Shown here in pieces: positions 1 to 12,044 of a stretch of 64,000 nucleotides of DNA. The notes below the pieces were generated by a model. That model saw nothing but the letters and a program-made list of their open reading frames with translations, searched no databases and was not told where the DNA came from. The position numbers were made by a program, and so were the translations under genes. Source of the stretch: Phyto melanocephala (Eukaryota; Arthropoda; Insecta; Diptera; Rhinophoridae). The first letter of the stretch is position 1; every line of letters starts with the position of its first letter. The stretch is taken from the NCBI GenBank assembly GCA_941918925.1, contig OW799235.1, positions 20,344,701 through 20,408,700 on the forward strand, given 5' to 3'.

Positions 1-1
1 T

Positions 2-184
2 GAGGCCAGCTGCAGAGATAGTAAAATTGAATAAATTAGTTAACTTAACACGAAGTATACTGTGGTCAACCATATCAAACGCCTTAGAGTAATCCAACAG
101 TGTTAGGAACGCAATATTACCATTATCAATGTAGCCACGAATTTCCTCCGTTACTTCAATAAGAGCAGTGGTGCAGCTAGCTTT
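2..184 (-). pseudogene. Non-LTR retrotransposon reverse transcriptase fragment (Jockey/CR1-like)
   Basis: The reverse strand is open for about 60 codons from 184 to the window edge. It reads as the start of the reverse transcriptase palm of a non-LTR element: a TALIEVTEEIRGYIDNG stretch followed by LLDYSKAFDMVDHSIL, the block that carries the first catalytic aspartate (normally F/Y-x-K-A-F-D). Beyond 187 the frame hits a stop and AT-rich DNA begins, so the upstream endonuclease part is absent. The downstream part lies outside the window. The wording of the block fits Jockey/CR1-type elements rather than RTE or R1, but the clade is inferred from this short piece only. Confidence 0.8.
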
Positions 185-1395
185 AATTTAATTTTTTTTT
201 TTGTTTTAATTGTATTTATTTGATTTTGAACTTAAATCATCTTAAACTAGAAAATTTATTTAAGAAAAATTTTAGGTCTTGGTAAATTCTGATTCGTTTT
301 TGAGAAACATTTGAATGAAAAATTTTTTTCGTCATGGCATCCTTGATTCTATCACTAAATGAATGAAAGAAATACACAATCACATACATCAATCTTTTAC
401 GCAACTGAACAACAGCAAGCAACACTAACGGAAGCAGTCACACAGCTTAGTAAGTAGTTTATCCTAAACACACACACATTTAAGACTATTCAAAATAGCT
501 TATGGGTATACGATAAACTGTTCTGGGGAGACCACATTAACGTAGACATACATACATACATGTTTTACTAACTCTAAGTGTGTGTAAAAATCTTAAATTA
601 TTGACTTAACAAAACTTAAGGTAAGTACTTAAACACATGGCAAAATATTTGAGGAAAAATGCTTAGCAAGTGAAAGCACTCCCAACCAAATAATCGCTCA
701 GTTGTTGCCAGATAAAAGAATATGTTAAAAATTGTGACACGGAAGAAAGAACAAGTGTCCCAGTAAAATCTATCAAAATAAGAATGTTAGTTGAAAGTAC
801 TAAAAAACTGTTCTTCAGTACTAAAAATTTGGCATATAAATCCTTTATTTTAAAACAGAAATGTCAGTGAAGGCATTTACTTACCATAGGCGCTTATAAA
901 AAAATACTCTAATGAGTACTTGATACGCTAGCTAAGAAATAAGAACTATAATAAATACCTCCTTTAATAGTTATATTATAGTATAACTTATTCTTAATTT
1001 TAATAACCTAAATGACTCTTAAATATTATAAAACATCGATTTTCCAAAAAAACTGATTTGCTGCTGTTGTCAAAATATTATCGTTTAAACAAAACAAAAT
1101 TAAAATGTAACGAATTTAAAAATTTTTTATTTTATATTTTTTGCCAAATATTTGCATACATGCATACATGCATACGCTGATATAAGTATTTTTAGTTACC
1201 CTGCAGAAAGCCTGGGGTGAAGTGCCTTCAAGTCACGACTTTTGTCGACAGTATTGGTGACTTTTTGGTGATATTTTTGCGTTTTAAAATAATAAACAGA
1301 AAAATTAAAATTTGCCTGCGAAATTATTTACTGTTACTGTAGTTCACATTTACAATTAAAAACAATATTTTAATTTTTATTTTATTTTTCAGTCT
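185..1395. other. AT-rich DNA without a recognisable gene
   Basis: No coding signal on either strand that I trust. It holds short simple repeats only: CATA repeats near 548-560 and three 8-bp GCATACAT units at about 1154-1175. Confidence 0.6.
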
Positions 1396-2430
1396 TTTTT
1401 ATACCCGCCACCAAATAAATAAAGCAAAGCCGCGAATAACATTTTAAAAGACAAATTTTGCAAAACCTGTTTTGTTGCAGATTGCCGTTAAAATTACTCT
1501 CTTACATTTGTTCAAACACCAAAACATCAATATTATGCATTTTATCACCGTCAAAACGCAATTACAATGAGTCAGTCAGTGGAAGAACGTTGTAAGTTAT
1601 AAACAGAGGTCTACGAACGGAATTGTCGAAAGTGATTGATAAGTGTAACAGAGGTACAAAAGGAAAGTATTTAAAAAAAAATAAATAAAAAAACTTTTTA
1701 AATACGTTTTTTTGCTCTCCTGAAAAATTATTATTTTGTCATCTGCAACGTTATTCGCGGCGATCCTTCAAATGGTGGAGGTATATTCATTTTGTCATTC
1801 CGCTTGTAACACATCGAAATATCCATTTTAGACCCACTAAAGTATATATGCTCTGAATCGGGGATTCATTTTATGAGGATATAGCTAAGTCCATCGGTCT
1901 GTCTGTCTGTTGAAAGCACGTCGGACGGAAAAATTTTGGGGACTAAAATTTTGCCAGAATATTTCTTATACAAAAGGTTTGTTTGGCATTGAAAATGGGA
2001 TAAATCGAAATATTAGGAACAGAGTTATAGCTCGTATTGCAAGAGTAGGTAAAAAAACCGTGTCCTTCCAACATCGAATAAAATGGAATTGTGTCCAAAC
2101 GCACTAACGTAGAGTCATGAAATTTCGAATATATATTTTCTGAGTAAAAAAATATTTTTCCCTCAAAGTTGCTTAAATCTATGCATTAGGAAATCTAAGA
2201 CCTAATAAAACTGACAAAATTAGATGTACGATTCTGAAATTTTGCAAACGTTGCTTTTTGGTCAAAGACTTTGTTCTTATGGAAAATAAATGTGACACGC
2301 CCACTTTCTGCTTTAAATTTATATAAAAATATATTAGTTAATTTTATTAGTAGAAATGCAGACGATGACATCTATTGCCATTTAAGTTAAATATCACGTA
2401 GAACACTAGATGAATCTACTAACATTTGTT
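1396..2430 (-). mobile_element. Family A Helentron-associated (DINE-1/mini-me-like) element, copy A1
   Basis: The segment begins with TATACCCGCCACCAAA, the (GTCY)-side end of family A, in reverse orientation. It continues with the core read in reverse: GTCATTCCG, ACACATCGAAATATCC, AAAGTATATATG, the GTCTGTCTGTCTG tract and GTTGAAAGCACG. It runs through to the block CACGTAGAACACTAGATGA near 2395-2413. That last block is shared in inverted form with copy A4 at about 9774, which sets the inner boundary. The terminal hairpin (CCACCA...TGGTGG) is split by a nested insertion at 1429-1761. Non-autonomous; no protein. The DINE-1/mini-me assignment follows the known TA and GTCY proto-microsatellite layout of those elements. 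Confidence 0.75.
1429..1761. mobile_element. MITE nested in family A copy A1
   Basis: About 333 bp bounded by inverted ends GCCGCGAATAAC (1429-1440) and GTTATTCGCGGC (1750-1761). It separates CCACCAAA from ATGGTGGAGG, which are contiguous in other family A copies, so those copies act as an empty-site control. The interior has no open frame. An internal stem is visible around 1664-1705 (GTATTTAAAAA facing TTTTTAAATAC). A few extra bases on each side (1417-1428, 1762-1771) are not accounted for, so the exact target-site duplication is unclear. Confidence 0.6.
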
Positions 2431-3635
2431 TATTTTTCCAACATCAATATCACCGATAAAATAGTAGATGGTTTAAAAAATGATTTCACTTGGCTAGTGT
2501 AAGTAAAACATACTTTTCCAGATTATTCTTTCTTTATCACATAAAAAAAATTCTTTTTTAAAAATAAGGATGCTTAAAAATTAACTCAAGCCTGTATACA
2601 AAATTTAAATATTAGTTTAAAAATAATATTTTAATTTAAGGAGCTAAAAAGTACCAAAAGTGAATATTGCAATTACTAAAATAAACTGGTACCTTACAAT
2701 TACTTAGTCAGTAGTTTCAACGTCACTTGTGGACTTTCAATGACAACCACTTATGGAAAGTCTATTGCAAAGAACATTGCTTGTGGTATAATATGTCACT
2801 AGTAGTGGTGATAGATTCAATAGTGAATCAGTTCTATTTCTTTACAGATTTGTTTTTGTATTTATAAGAACTGAACAAGCAAAACCTGAAATATTATTTG
2901 ACAGTGGTTGATTGTGAAGTAATATTTAGTCATAAAAATCTTTTGAAGAATATTTGGTTGTACAAAAATTAAATTTGCGATTGTTAAAAACGGACTCGCA
3001 AAATTATTGGAATAAAACATTATAATTTTATTCTGCCAAATATTACCGCCAAATATTATTCCTTAAGGTCAATATTTTAACATAGACATACAAATAAAGG
3101 TAAAATTAAAATTTCTCTTAAACTTTTGTTCAATATTGAATATATTTATTCTTATCCAGGATATCTAGGAGAGAAATATTTACTTAATTTTGATTCAATA
3201 TATTTAATTTAATAATTATATTTTAATTAAATTAAGCGAGCTGAGTTAAAAAGACCAGATGCCCATTGTAGTCATCATCGAGTTGACGAGAAAAATCTAC
3301 GTATTAATTTCTCTCTTAAATTTTAAACGCTTTAAATAAAAAAAAAATGGTGTTTTCTATAAAAAAAACCGAGACTGACACTCTAGTACTAGTAGAGACT
3401 CTCTGGTTTCCCGGGACAACCTACGACTTAACTATGGTCCTTAAACCCAAATGTAACGTTTAAAGACCGAATAGCTTTGAATATAGAATGTGTTAGTAAG
3501 AATACAGTTTTAAAATTTTGTGTAATTTTTTTTGTACAAGTGTCAGCGATTTTTAAAAATAGAGCACTTTACTTATTAAAAAAATTGGAAAGTTTTGCTT
3601 AGACCGCTTGCAAATTTTGAAAAATTTTCTATTGA
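2431..3635. other. AT-rich DNA without a recognisable gene
   Basis: No reading frame or repeat I can name. Only local A/T runs and weak imperfect palindromes are seen. Confidence 0.55.
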
Positions 3636-3639
3636 GAAA

Positions 3640-4450
3640 TGTGTCAACCATTCTCAGATTGGTAAAAAAATTTGAAAAAACTGGGTGGTAATGGACTATA
3701 AGACATTTGTGCGCCAACGTATCGGTTGCTCACGTGAAAGCAATGTTGCTGTAAACGAGAATGTCGCTAAAAACCTGGTAAAACAATTGGTCATCAATAT
3801 AAACAACTTACAATTTAATAAAGCACTATGCAGATAATTTTGAAAAACACAAAATTATGCATAAAAAATCATATTTCTGAGACGCAGAAATCAGCAGGCC
3901 AGCAATAGGTAATTTGATCAATGGATAATGAACCAAAGTGAAGTCAATGCCAATTTTCGGAAAAAAGTCCTCTTCTTCGATGAATTGCATTTCCATCTGA
4001 ATGGCTTCGTGAACACACAAAATTGTCGAATTTGGAGGTCAGAAAATCCACATGCAATCCATGAAAAATTAAGGAACTAACATCAAGCAATTGTCTAGTG
4101 TGGGTTTTGGTTAGGCGTCGTAAGTGGGCCTTACTTTTTAAAAGACAGGGCCAAAAGTAACTGTGGCAGAAAGCGTCATTCCTTACAAGAACATGATAAC
4201 GGAGTTATTGTATCCGCATTCTTGATATGGATGATAACTGTTTTCAGCTAGACAAAGCCACTTATCTATTTAATGCAGAAACGATATCCACAACAAATTA
4301 TCTCAAAAAACTCTAGTATCATTTGGCCATCAAGTTCTGTAAATTTAATAACGTGCGATTTTTTTATTGGAATTTTGTAAAATCTCCTGTTTATGCGAAT
4401 AAACCAGAAACAAGTCCTGGGATTAAATTCAAAATCCTAAAAATCATTTG
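3640..4450 (+). pseudogene. Mariner-type transposase relic M1
   Basis: Broken translation of an IS630/Tc1/mariner transposase, readable only by switching frames. In order: a helix-turn-helix linker TILRLVKKFEKTGW at about 3650; VRQRIGCSRESNVAVNENVAKN (the conserved VRQR.GRS.EN..AV.ESVAE block) at about 3708; the first catalytic block KKVLFFDELHFHLNGFVNTQ at about 3960-4020; RIWRSENPHAIHEK; a YKNMITELLYP block at about 4187; and a decayed tail with CDF...VKSPVYANKPET at about 4350-4410. The second catalytic Asp block is eroded. Stops and frameshifts are numerous, so this is an old copy. Inverted ends could not be found. Confidence 0.8.
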
Positions 4451-5721
4451 AAAGATATTTTTTTCATAGTTTTTCTGAACCTGTCTTCTTTACAATATAA
4501 TAAAAAATCATACATATCAGTGATCTGCTTTGAGTTGTTTTTTTTAATATTCATAGTGAGTCATAAAATTTGGGTATAAGTGCGTATAAATTATTGATAT
4601 TTAACTGAGCTGACGTACGCATACCCAAAACAACGTTAATTTACAAGTACAACTCACAATTAACATGAGAATTACGTCGTACTTATACTTATACCGTCCC
4701 ATTCTTATATGATTCGCAAAAATACTCACGTTGTTGCATATTTTTAAGAAAATACTTATATTCTTAGAGTGATTTAAGTTGACTAAAAAAAATATTAACA
4801 GCTCTCATTTAAATAAGGAACAAACAATGCTGCCAGGTCGGAGAATGCAAGATATTTTTTAGCCGCAAGAAAATTTGTGTAATAGGTATTTTGTTAAATT
4901 TGAATTGAGTAGTTTTTGTTTAACAATCCACAATTATTATGGTGAATATCAAATTGTTATCTGGAAAGCCTAGTTCAAACACATAACTTTATAATGAGTA
5001 TGCGAGTCAAACTCGCTTTTTATCGTCTTTAATCTTGCGTGAATGATGATAGCAATCAATTGAGTCATAGCTTTAATTTAAAAGTGAGTATAAGTAGTGC
5101 AGACTTTTCAATAAGTATGAATGCATATAAATCAACGAAATAATGAATCATAAATCAAGTTGACTTACTTTATGAGTATTCATTGCAGACCTTTCATACA
5201 TATGCCTAATGTATTGCAAATTAAATTTTTTGACCATTAAGAAAATTCTTTGCTATTAACATCAACAAAGTTTCCCTACTGCCACTTAAATACAGGAATA
5301 TGAAAACTATTTTATATGATAGAAGCAGCGCGGTCAAGCTTTATAAACAAGAAAACTAATGCACAAAACCCCTTTTACCATTTTATCACTACCGTGCAAC
5401 TTACGTATGATTATTATTTGAATATGTACGTTGCGTATACTTTGTGTACACTTGTATAATTCTATTTGTTTGAATAAACTTTGTTTAGTTAAAGTGATTT
5501 TAAAATACCCCAGAGTGTACTTATGCTTTTACATGGATGAATTTTCATACTAACACACACGAGCACACATTCGTACTTCAAAACTAAACACCATATAATA
5601 TAAGCAGTTGTTTACACTCCCTACAAACAATTTCGATCTAAAACGATACTAAAGTGAAATAAACAAAAGTAAAATATTACTAATTAAAATGTCGCCTTAT
5701 TATCCAAACATTTTGATCTAT
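4451..5721. other. AT-rich DNA without a recognisable gene
   Basis: Nothing coding seen. It contains scattered GAGTAT/ATACTC-rich sequence but no clear repeat unit. Confidence 0.5.
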
Positions 5722-6192
5722 AAATTAAACTCATGGATTTAAGCAATTTTCAGGGAAAAATATTTTTTTACACTGGAAATATACATTCGAAATTTCATGG
5801 CTCTACGTTAATGCGTTTGGACACAATTGCATTTTATTCGATGTTAGAAGGATATGGTTTTTTTGACCTACTCTTGCTTTACGAACTATAACTCGTTTTG
5901 TATTATTGTGATTCAGCATTTTTTCGATATCAAACAAACCTTGTGTATAAGAAATATTCTGAGAAAATTTGAGCGCCTTAGCTTTTTCGGTCCGACCTCT
6001 ATCGTGCTTTCAACAGGCGGACGGACAGACGGACGGATAGATAGATGAACGGACATAGCGAGATCGTCATAAAATTAAATTCGGATTCAGAAAATATATA
6101 CTTAAGTGGGTCTTAAATGGATATTTCAATGTGTTACAAACGGAATGATAAAATGAATATTCCAATACCATTTATTTGGAGGCAGGTATAAA
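5722..6192 (+). mobile_element. Family A partial copy A2
   Basis: Only the (GTCY)-side half of family A. It has the conserved blocks GCTCTACGTTAATGCGTTTGGAC, TCTATCGTGCTTTCAACAG, then GGACGGACAGACGGACGG with a short GATA expansion, then AAAATATATACTTAA, GGATATTTCAATGTGTTACAAACGG, and a decayed terminal hairpin before GGCAGGTATAAAAA. The hairpin-side half is absent. Confidence 0.8.
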
Positions 6193-6904
6193 AATAATGC
6201 GTACTGATACAATTTGTATTATTGTTGTGAGAGAGGCAGAGAGTGGAAGATGGTAACAACTTACACTCCAGTTTCAAAGATGTTTTGTTGTTTTGTTTTT
6301 TCGGTTTTAAATTTGGTGTTTATTATTATACAGTTTATTAGATAAACTTCCGGAAAATTTTTAGAAACAACATAAAACTTTGTGTGAATCAGCAAGGCGG
6401 TCCAAGTTTAAATAGCATAGAAAAATATATTTTAATTTTTTGACTAACCTTGCATGTCTTCACCCTGCTTTTTTATTTGTTTTATTCAAATTTATATGTG
6501 CGTCTTATATTTATGTCCGTAAGTACTTTATGTAAGTATATATAAAATTCTTTTTGTAATATTGCGTTGTATTAAGTATTATATCTTTAGCTTAAATCTT
6601 TTAAAAACATATTCATTTTTAAACATATTCAAATGTGGAAAACCACAGACTTAATAGTACCCTTAAGTGTAATAAAATGTAATAAAACAAATATGATACA
6701 AATTTTTTAGCACAAAATCGTTGTCGTTTGTATAAAAAATATATCATTATGTTTCTTGAAAATATAAAAATATCTTCCTTAAATATATTAAAATTATTTG
6801 CTGAAAGTTAAGGGATACTTTCTTGGTTATACAAAAAATAAGCATTTACTACACTTTGTTTTACCCTCAAGTTATCTTTGGGTTTTCTTCTTTTTATAAA
6901 TATT
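6193..6904. other. AT-rich DNA without a recognisable gene
   Basis: No gene or repeat identified. Confidence 0.5.
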
Positions 6905-7200
6905 TTTCTTTTATACCCTTAAACTGTGGCACCAAGGTAATATAAAGTTTTATCATTCCGTTTGTAATTTGAACAATAGTCATTTCCGATTCCCATAAAG
7001 TATGTATTTTTATTTATTTGTGAATAGGGGAGTGGATTGAGCTGTGTCCATCTGTCAGTGTGTTAAATGAAATTAACTTTTAGTAGACTCCACATGCTGT
7101 ATAAGTCTGTATGTAGCATCTGTTTTTTCATATATCCGGTAACGAATTGCTATTGAAATCCAGTGCAATCATCTTATAGCAAATAAACATGACTGATTCC
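6905..7200 (-). mobile_element. Family B Helentron-associated fragment B1
   Basis: Starts with ATACCCTTAAACTGTGGCACCAAGG and continues TTTTATCATTCCGTTTGTAATTTG, GATTCCCATAAAGTATG, then a decayed GTCYATCTGTC tract and GTGTGTTAAAT. This is the family B end as seen in copies at 17.5, 41.9 and 52.4 kb, read in reverse. Family B differs from family A in ending with GGGTATA...CACTGTGTGAAGGG rather than the CCACC hairpin. Confidence 0.6.
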
Positions 7201-7927
7201 GGGTTTTATTGACAGTGTAATTTATGTACACATTTTTGACTATTTGTAGATAATATGTGCTTAGACAGAGGTACTAACTGTCCAAACTTCATGTCTTTAG
7301 GTTCTCGGCGTTTGGGCTGTGCTTTTGGTAAACCAAATTCCTCCAAAGCAAATTAACGTGCTATTAAATTATTCTAAGACAATAATTTAAAATAGTTGAT
7401 TTCATTGAGCGGTTATCGTTTTTGCCTTTTAACAGCTTGCACTTATTCAACTATATTTAAATGACAACCATGTTGGTTTTTACACTTGAAATGTGCCTGT
7501 CATTTTGTAACATCATTAATGCAATTAACTTTAGGAGTGCGTATGTCAATCAAGCACAAAAAATCAAATGCTTAAAAAAGGCTGACATAACATGAAATGA
7601 AATTAAAATTTTAAATTTACCAAAGCGTACATTTACACATACATATGTAAAAGTCTTCCATTTTATTATTTTATATTAAAGTAAAAATTTAAAGACTCTG
7701 CTTAAATTTATATGTATTTTCTTTGTAAAAGTTAATACTTCCATATATGAATATATATGAATATTTATATACGTTTGTATGTGTATAAAAGTATAAGTAT
7801 TTACATTCCTTATTATTTACAATATATTCCGCTTCATATTCCTTAAAATATAGTCAAATATTTTTCGCAGAAAAGATCACGAATAAAAATGTCACTTTAC
7901 TTGTCAAAAAAATGTATGCCAGGATTT
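7201..7927. other. AT-rich DNA without a recognisable gene
   Basis: May include decayed family B interior at its start (to about 7330). The rest shows only ATAT-rich sequence near 7740-7800. Confidence 0.45.
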
Positions 7928-8071
7928 AACAAGTAAGAGCACTATATTCGGCTGTGCCGAATCTTTTATACCCACCACCAATTTTGTGTACATTTAAAGC
8001 ACAATAATTATTATTTTGTTAATGGCTTGGAATAATCTCTTTATAATAAAATATACATCTCTTTCTTTGTA

Positions 8072-8491
8072 GAGGGTGGTTAAATTTTAAATTTAAAACA
8101 GAGGCCGAATTACGGCACTCGAACGTGATCGAAATTTGAAAACTCTTATTAGAATCTATATACCTAAAGCATACTCGATCGTTCGAGTAAAATTTCGATT
8201 GATATCTAATGCCGTAATTCGGCCCCAGGTCTGTATAAAATGTTAGAACATCTATGAAATTCTAAATTCGTTAAATGAGAAGCATTGCTGTTTATCGCGA
8301 TAGTGTGGCAAAAAAACAGTCAACTTCGACTCATCATCGTGCCAAACAATTGAGCATCAGCAATGTTATTGAAAATTTGGACTATCGGATCGAGGTGTGC
8401 CGTTGAGGTCGCGGGGGCCATTTGGCAGATATTTTGTTCCATACATAATTGAACCATACAAATATTATCATTAAAAAAGAAATGATAATAA
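8072..8491 (+). mobile_element. Deleted mariner derivative inside family A copy A3
   Basis: Begins after a TA with GAGGGTGGTTAAATTTTAAA, the same inverted end seen complete at 21400-22015. The right end is lost: the sequence jumps from GATAATAATG to family A interior near 8491. It keeps a transposase scrap (GCGATAGTGTGGCAAAA...CATCGTGCCAAACAATTGAGC, equal to the AVCDSVAK...AQQLSI block) joined by a deletion to the end of the gene, whose closing residues can be read as GGHLADILFHT. The same element sits at the same place in the family A copies at 21 and 45 kb. Confidence 0.7.
8102..8225. mobile_element. 124-bp MITE with 3-bp target duplication
   Basis: Inverted ends AGGCCGAATTACGGCA and TGCCGTAATTCGGCCC flanked by CAG on each side (8099-8101 and 8226-8228). 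The homologous copy at 21.68 kb reads AAAACAGGCCTGTATAAAATG without the insertion, giving a direct empty site and confirming that a single CAG was duplicated. The superfamily is not determined. Confidence 0.75.
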
Positions 8492-9028
8492 TGTCGTGTG
8501 TCGTAGTCATTTATGCTAATAAATACAACTTAGATATTTCAATAAAGTCCTTTATTATTCGATTTATAGAGAAATTATAAGAATTTGAGAGAAAACGTTG
8601 TATGGGAGGTTGGCGTGTCACATTTATTTTCCGTCAGAAGAAAGCCTTTGACCAAAAAGCAATTCCTGCAAAATTTCAGAATCGTAGATCTAAATTTGTC
8701 ACTCTTATTAGGTTTAAAATTTTTAACATATTGGAAAATACACTGCGCGGTATAAATTTTCGTACATTTTGATATCTAACTCCCTTCCTAATACATGCAT
8801 TTAGGCAATTTTTCTTTCTTCCTTATACTCCGATTTAGCCAATTTTCTATTCCAAACAAACCTTGTGTATAAGACATATTCTGGCAAAATTTGAGCCCAC
8901 TAGCTTTTTCGATGGGACCTCTATCGCGCTTTTAACAGACGGACAGACGGACGGACATAGCTAGATCGTCGTCAAATAAAACCCCGATTAAGAATATACA
9001 TACCATTTTTTTGGTGGCGGATATAAAA

Positions 9029-9761
9029 ACTCAAATACTTCAAAAAAACACATTACAAAAAAATTTGTTTAGCTCTTTTACTAAAATTTTGCAAAAAATA
9101 TTTGACCTTGTGTCACAAAAATTGGTCTGCTGATCACGGTCGGATCGTAACGGGTATAAAATGGGGTAAAGAGGTATAGAGGAGAGTTTTATCTACTAAA
9201 TGGTGCTAATTTCTTTTTGTTATCTTACGTTTTCTAGAAGTTATGGTGTATTAAAAAAAGGAATTTAGGAAAATTTAGACCTAAAGATAAAAAAAAAATT
9301 ATTTCTAAACATTATAAACAATTTATTTTCATATATTAATGGCTAACAAATTTTAAAATTATACAAAACTTATTTCGTTTGAAAATCTTCTAAAAGTAAA
9401 ATGTTATAGAACTTTAAAAATCAAAATCTTACTAATAAATTTCCTGTTTTAGCAAAATGCTGAGCATGTCCATTTTGAATCACCCTGTGGCCCTTAAAAT
9501 TCAACCACCCTTTACAAAAGAATAGATAGATAAAAAGAAAATTTGTTAAAATATGTATTTTAAATATTCAAATACTTATTTTAAATCTACTGATGCACAT
9601 TTTTTTTTAATATTTTTAAATCTTAAACCTCATAAGACTGTGTGTACAACTATATGTAAAGTTGGGCACAAATCATTACTCTAGTTAATTTTTGTCAACA
9701 AACTTCGGTCATTTTCGTTTTCACAAACCCCTATAAAATTCCTTTGTAGTTTGTGCAAAAA
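9029..9761. other. Mostly unassigned, with a lone mariner end
   Basis: At 9488-9512 lies CCCTTAAAATTCAACCACCCTTTA, matching the right inverted end of the mariner derivative at 22015. No matching left end was found nearby. The rest is AT-rich with no coding signal. Confidence 0.5.
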
Positions 9762-10570
9762 AATGTTACTAGAGTCATCTAGTGTTCTACGTGATGTTTA
9801 GCAAAGACATCATCCTCAGTGTTTGCAAAATGTAGTGGCGCCTTCAACAGATGTCGCCATCTGCAATGAATAAATGCTAATGAATATGACTAATATATTT
9901 TTATAAAAATTTAAAAAAAAAGTGGGCGTGGCACATTTATTTTCCGTTATAACGAAGACTTTGACCAAAAAACCATGTTTGCAAAATTTCAGAACCGTAC
10001 ATATAGTTTTGTCAGTTTTATTACGTTTTAAACTTTAAATATACACTGAGCGGTATAAATTTTCGTACATTTTGACCTATAACTCCTTTTCTAATGCATA
10101 GATTTAAGCAATTTTTGGGGAGAAATATTCTTTTGACTCGAGAAATATATATTCGAAGTTTCATGGCTCTACGTTTATGCGTTTGGACACAATTCCTTTT
10201 TTTTCGATGTTTGAAGGACACGGTTTTTTCGACCTATTCTTGCTTTACGAGCTATAACTCTCTTTCTAATATTCCGATTTAGCCCATTTTCAATACCAAA
10301 CAAACCTTGTCTATTAGAAAGATTCTGGCAAAATTTGAGCCCTTTAGCTTTTTCGGTGCGACCTCTATCGTGCTTTCAACAGACGGACAGACGGACAGAC
10401 GGACATACGGACAGACGGACAGACGGACGGACATAGCTAGATCGTCATCAAATCAAACCCCGATTCAGAATATATATACTTTATGGGGTCTAAAATGGAT
10501 ATTTCGATGTGTTACAAACGGAATGACAAAATGAATATACCCCCACCATTTTTTTGGTGGCGGGTATAAA
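9762..10570 (+). mobile_element. Family A copy A4
   Basis: Begins with AAATGTTACTAGAGTCATCTAGTG and TGTTCTACGTGATG, the same inner boundary as copy A1 but in opposite orientation. It continues with the family A body: GTGGGCGTGGCACATTTATTTTCC, CACTGAGCGGTATAAATTTTCG, GCTCTACGTTTATGCG. It ends with the terminal hairpin CCACCATTTTTTTGGTGG and CGGGTATAAAAA. It lacks the ATTCGGC hairpin end. A1 and A4 therefore form a distinct subfamily with the same replaced left end. Confidence 0.8.
10380..10434 (+). repeat. (GTCY)n tract expanded in copy A4
   Basis: About seven GGACAGAC/GGACGGAC units, with one variant GGACATAC. This is longer than in copies A3 and A8, which have two to three units. It fits the known role of mini-me elements as seeds of new microsatellites. 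Confidence 0.85.
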
Positions 10571-12044
10571 AATATGTCTGAATTTGTTTGTTTAAAGTTA
10601 ACTTTGTAGTAAAATCTGGTCGTGTATGTTTTTGGTTTTTTTTGCAAGACTTGTTGTTTATTGCTAACAAAATGGATGCAAAGGACATACAAATAAATTT
10701 ACTGCCTTTTTTTATAAAAATTATCAAAGATTTATAAAAAACTTATAAATCAAATTTTCTATGGAAATTTCATTCATAAACGTTCAATGAACTTTTCATA
10801 ATTTTCATGAACAAAACCGCTAATTTTTGAAATAGATTTTTCATAAGAACCCAGCAAAAAATCTATGACAAAAAAGAGAATTTGCAGGGGTTCAACTAGT
10901 AACGAAGTAATAAAATTAAGGTGAAAATACTAATGATTTTAACATTAGCGTGTCATTGGGGATCATGTGTTTACATAAATATTTTAATCAACTGCACTCT
11001 ATTTCAAAACTCGTGCATATATGGAAAAAAGCATCCGCTGTTGCACGATTTACTTTTGTTTGTTTACATGAATTGTATAAAATATTTTGCATGATGTAGC
11101 ATTCATTCTTAAGCTCATCATTTAGGACAAATAACTTCGTATACAGGGAGTAATTAAGAATTATTGCTTTTACATAATTAATTTAGAAGTCTTTGAAATG
11201 TACCTCGCTTTGCACTACTTGTAATATTTATTTTCTGGGAATATAAACAAGACAAGTAGGAACACTGTATTTGGCTGGTGATGGGCATATACATATATCG
11301 TATTGATATTTTTCAACAGTATTGGCACATAATACATACATATGTACAAGCTTATTATATGATTTTAAATATTGATTTCCGCAAACAATTCAATAAAAAC
11401 AATAAAAAAATAGAAAAAAATTAACAAAAAAAATTTTGCCATCTCGCCATATTAAGGCAATAAAAGAAAACGACAACAATTTAAATGGCATCAAATAAGT
11501 TACGAAAGCATCACCTTACGCTTACATTTTATTCATACCAGAACTCATCGGATATGGATATCAGAAGTACTGTTTGCTTTATGTGATCCCTTGTCAGTCT
11601 GCTTCTTTTAGCAGACCTTAAAGCGGGAAGAAACTTTTTCTCTTTTACTAAGTTCTGAGCAAATAATATCGCTTATTTTTAATATATCATTTGAAGCAGC
11701 TGTTATAGAAGTAAAAAGAATATGCTTGAACCTTGGATCCAATATGGTGGATATTCAAAGAAAAACATTTTTTCTATTTTCTCTTCAACCTTTCTCAGGA
11801 AACATCTTTTACAAGAAGCCTTAAAGTGGACGAAGGAGATGATTGATATGTCATTTGACGGACTAAATTTATAATGGGAATGGCTTAGCTAAATATCAAA
11901 AAAAAAAAAATTGGTGAAAAAACATATGATGTATAGGATTTTTAGAGCTCTAAAAATATTGAAAAAAAATATTTTTAATATCGGCGTTATATATCGATTT
12001 TTTCTTAAATATCGATGTTTTGATATATCGATATATCATAGCCC
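10571..12044. other. AT-rich DNA with one decayed family A end
   Basis: Near 11250-11285 the string AGACAAGTAGGAACACTGTATTTGGCTGG resembles the AACAAGTAAGAGCACTATATTCGGCTG end of family A. No other gene or repeat was identified. A and T runs dominate 11390-11440 and 11900-12000. Confidence 0.45.

Larger units (their letters stand above)
7928..9028 (+). mobile_element. Family A copy A3, both ends present
   Basis: Left end AACAAGTAAGAGCACTATATT with the hairpin ATTCGGCTGTGCCGAAT, then CTTTTATACCCACCACCAATT. Right end is the CCATTTTTTTGGTGGCGGATATAAAA hairpin at about 9003-9028, with ACGGACAGACGGACGG at about 8940. The interior carries a truncated mariner derivative (from 8072) and a 124-bp MITE (8102-8225). 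It is shorter than copies A8 and A9 because most of the ~289-bp internal units are missing. Confidence 0.85.

Noticed and set aside
10307..10727. Overlapping frames on both strands around the GGACAGAC tract
   Set aside because: They translate family A repeat sequence, the TDGQTDRRT run being the (GTCY)n tract.
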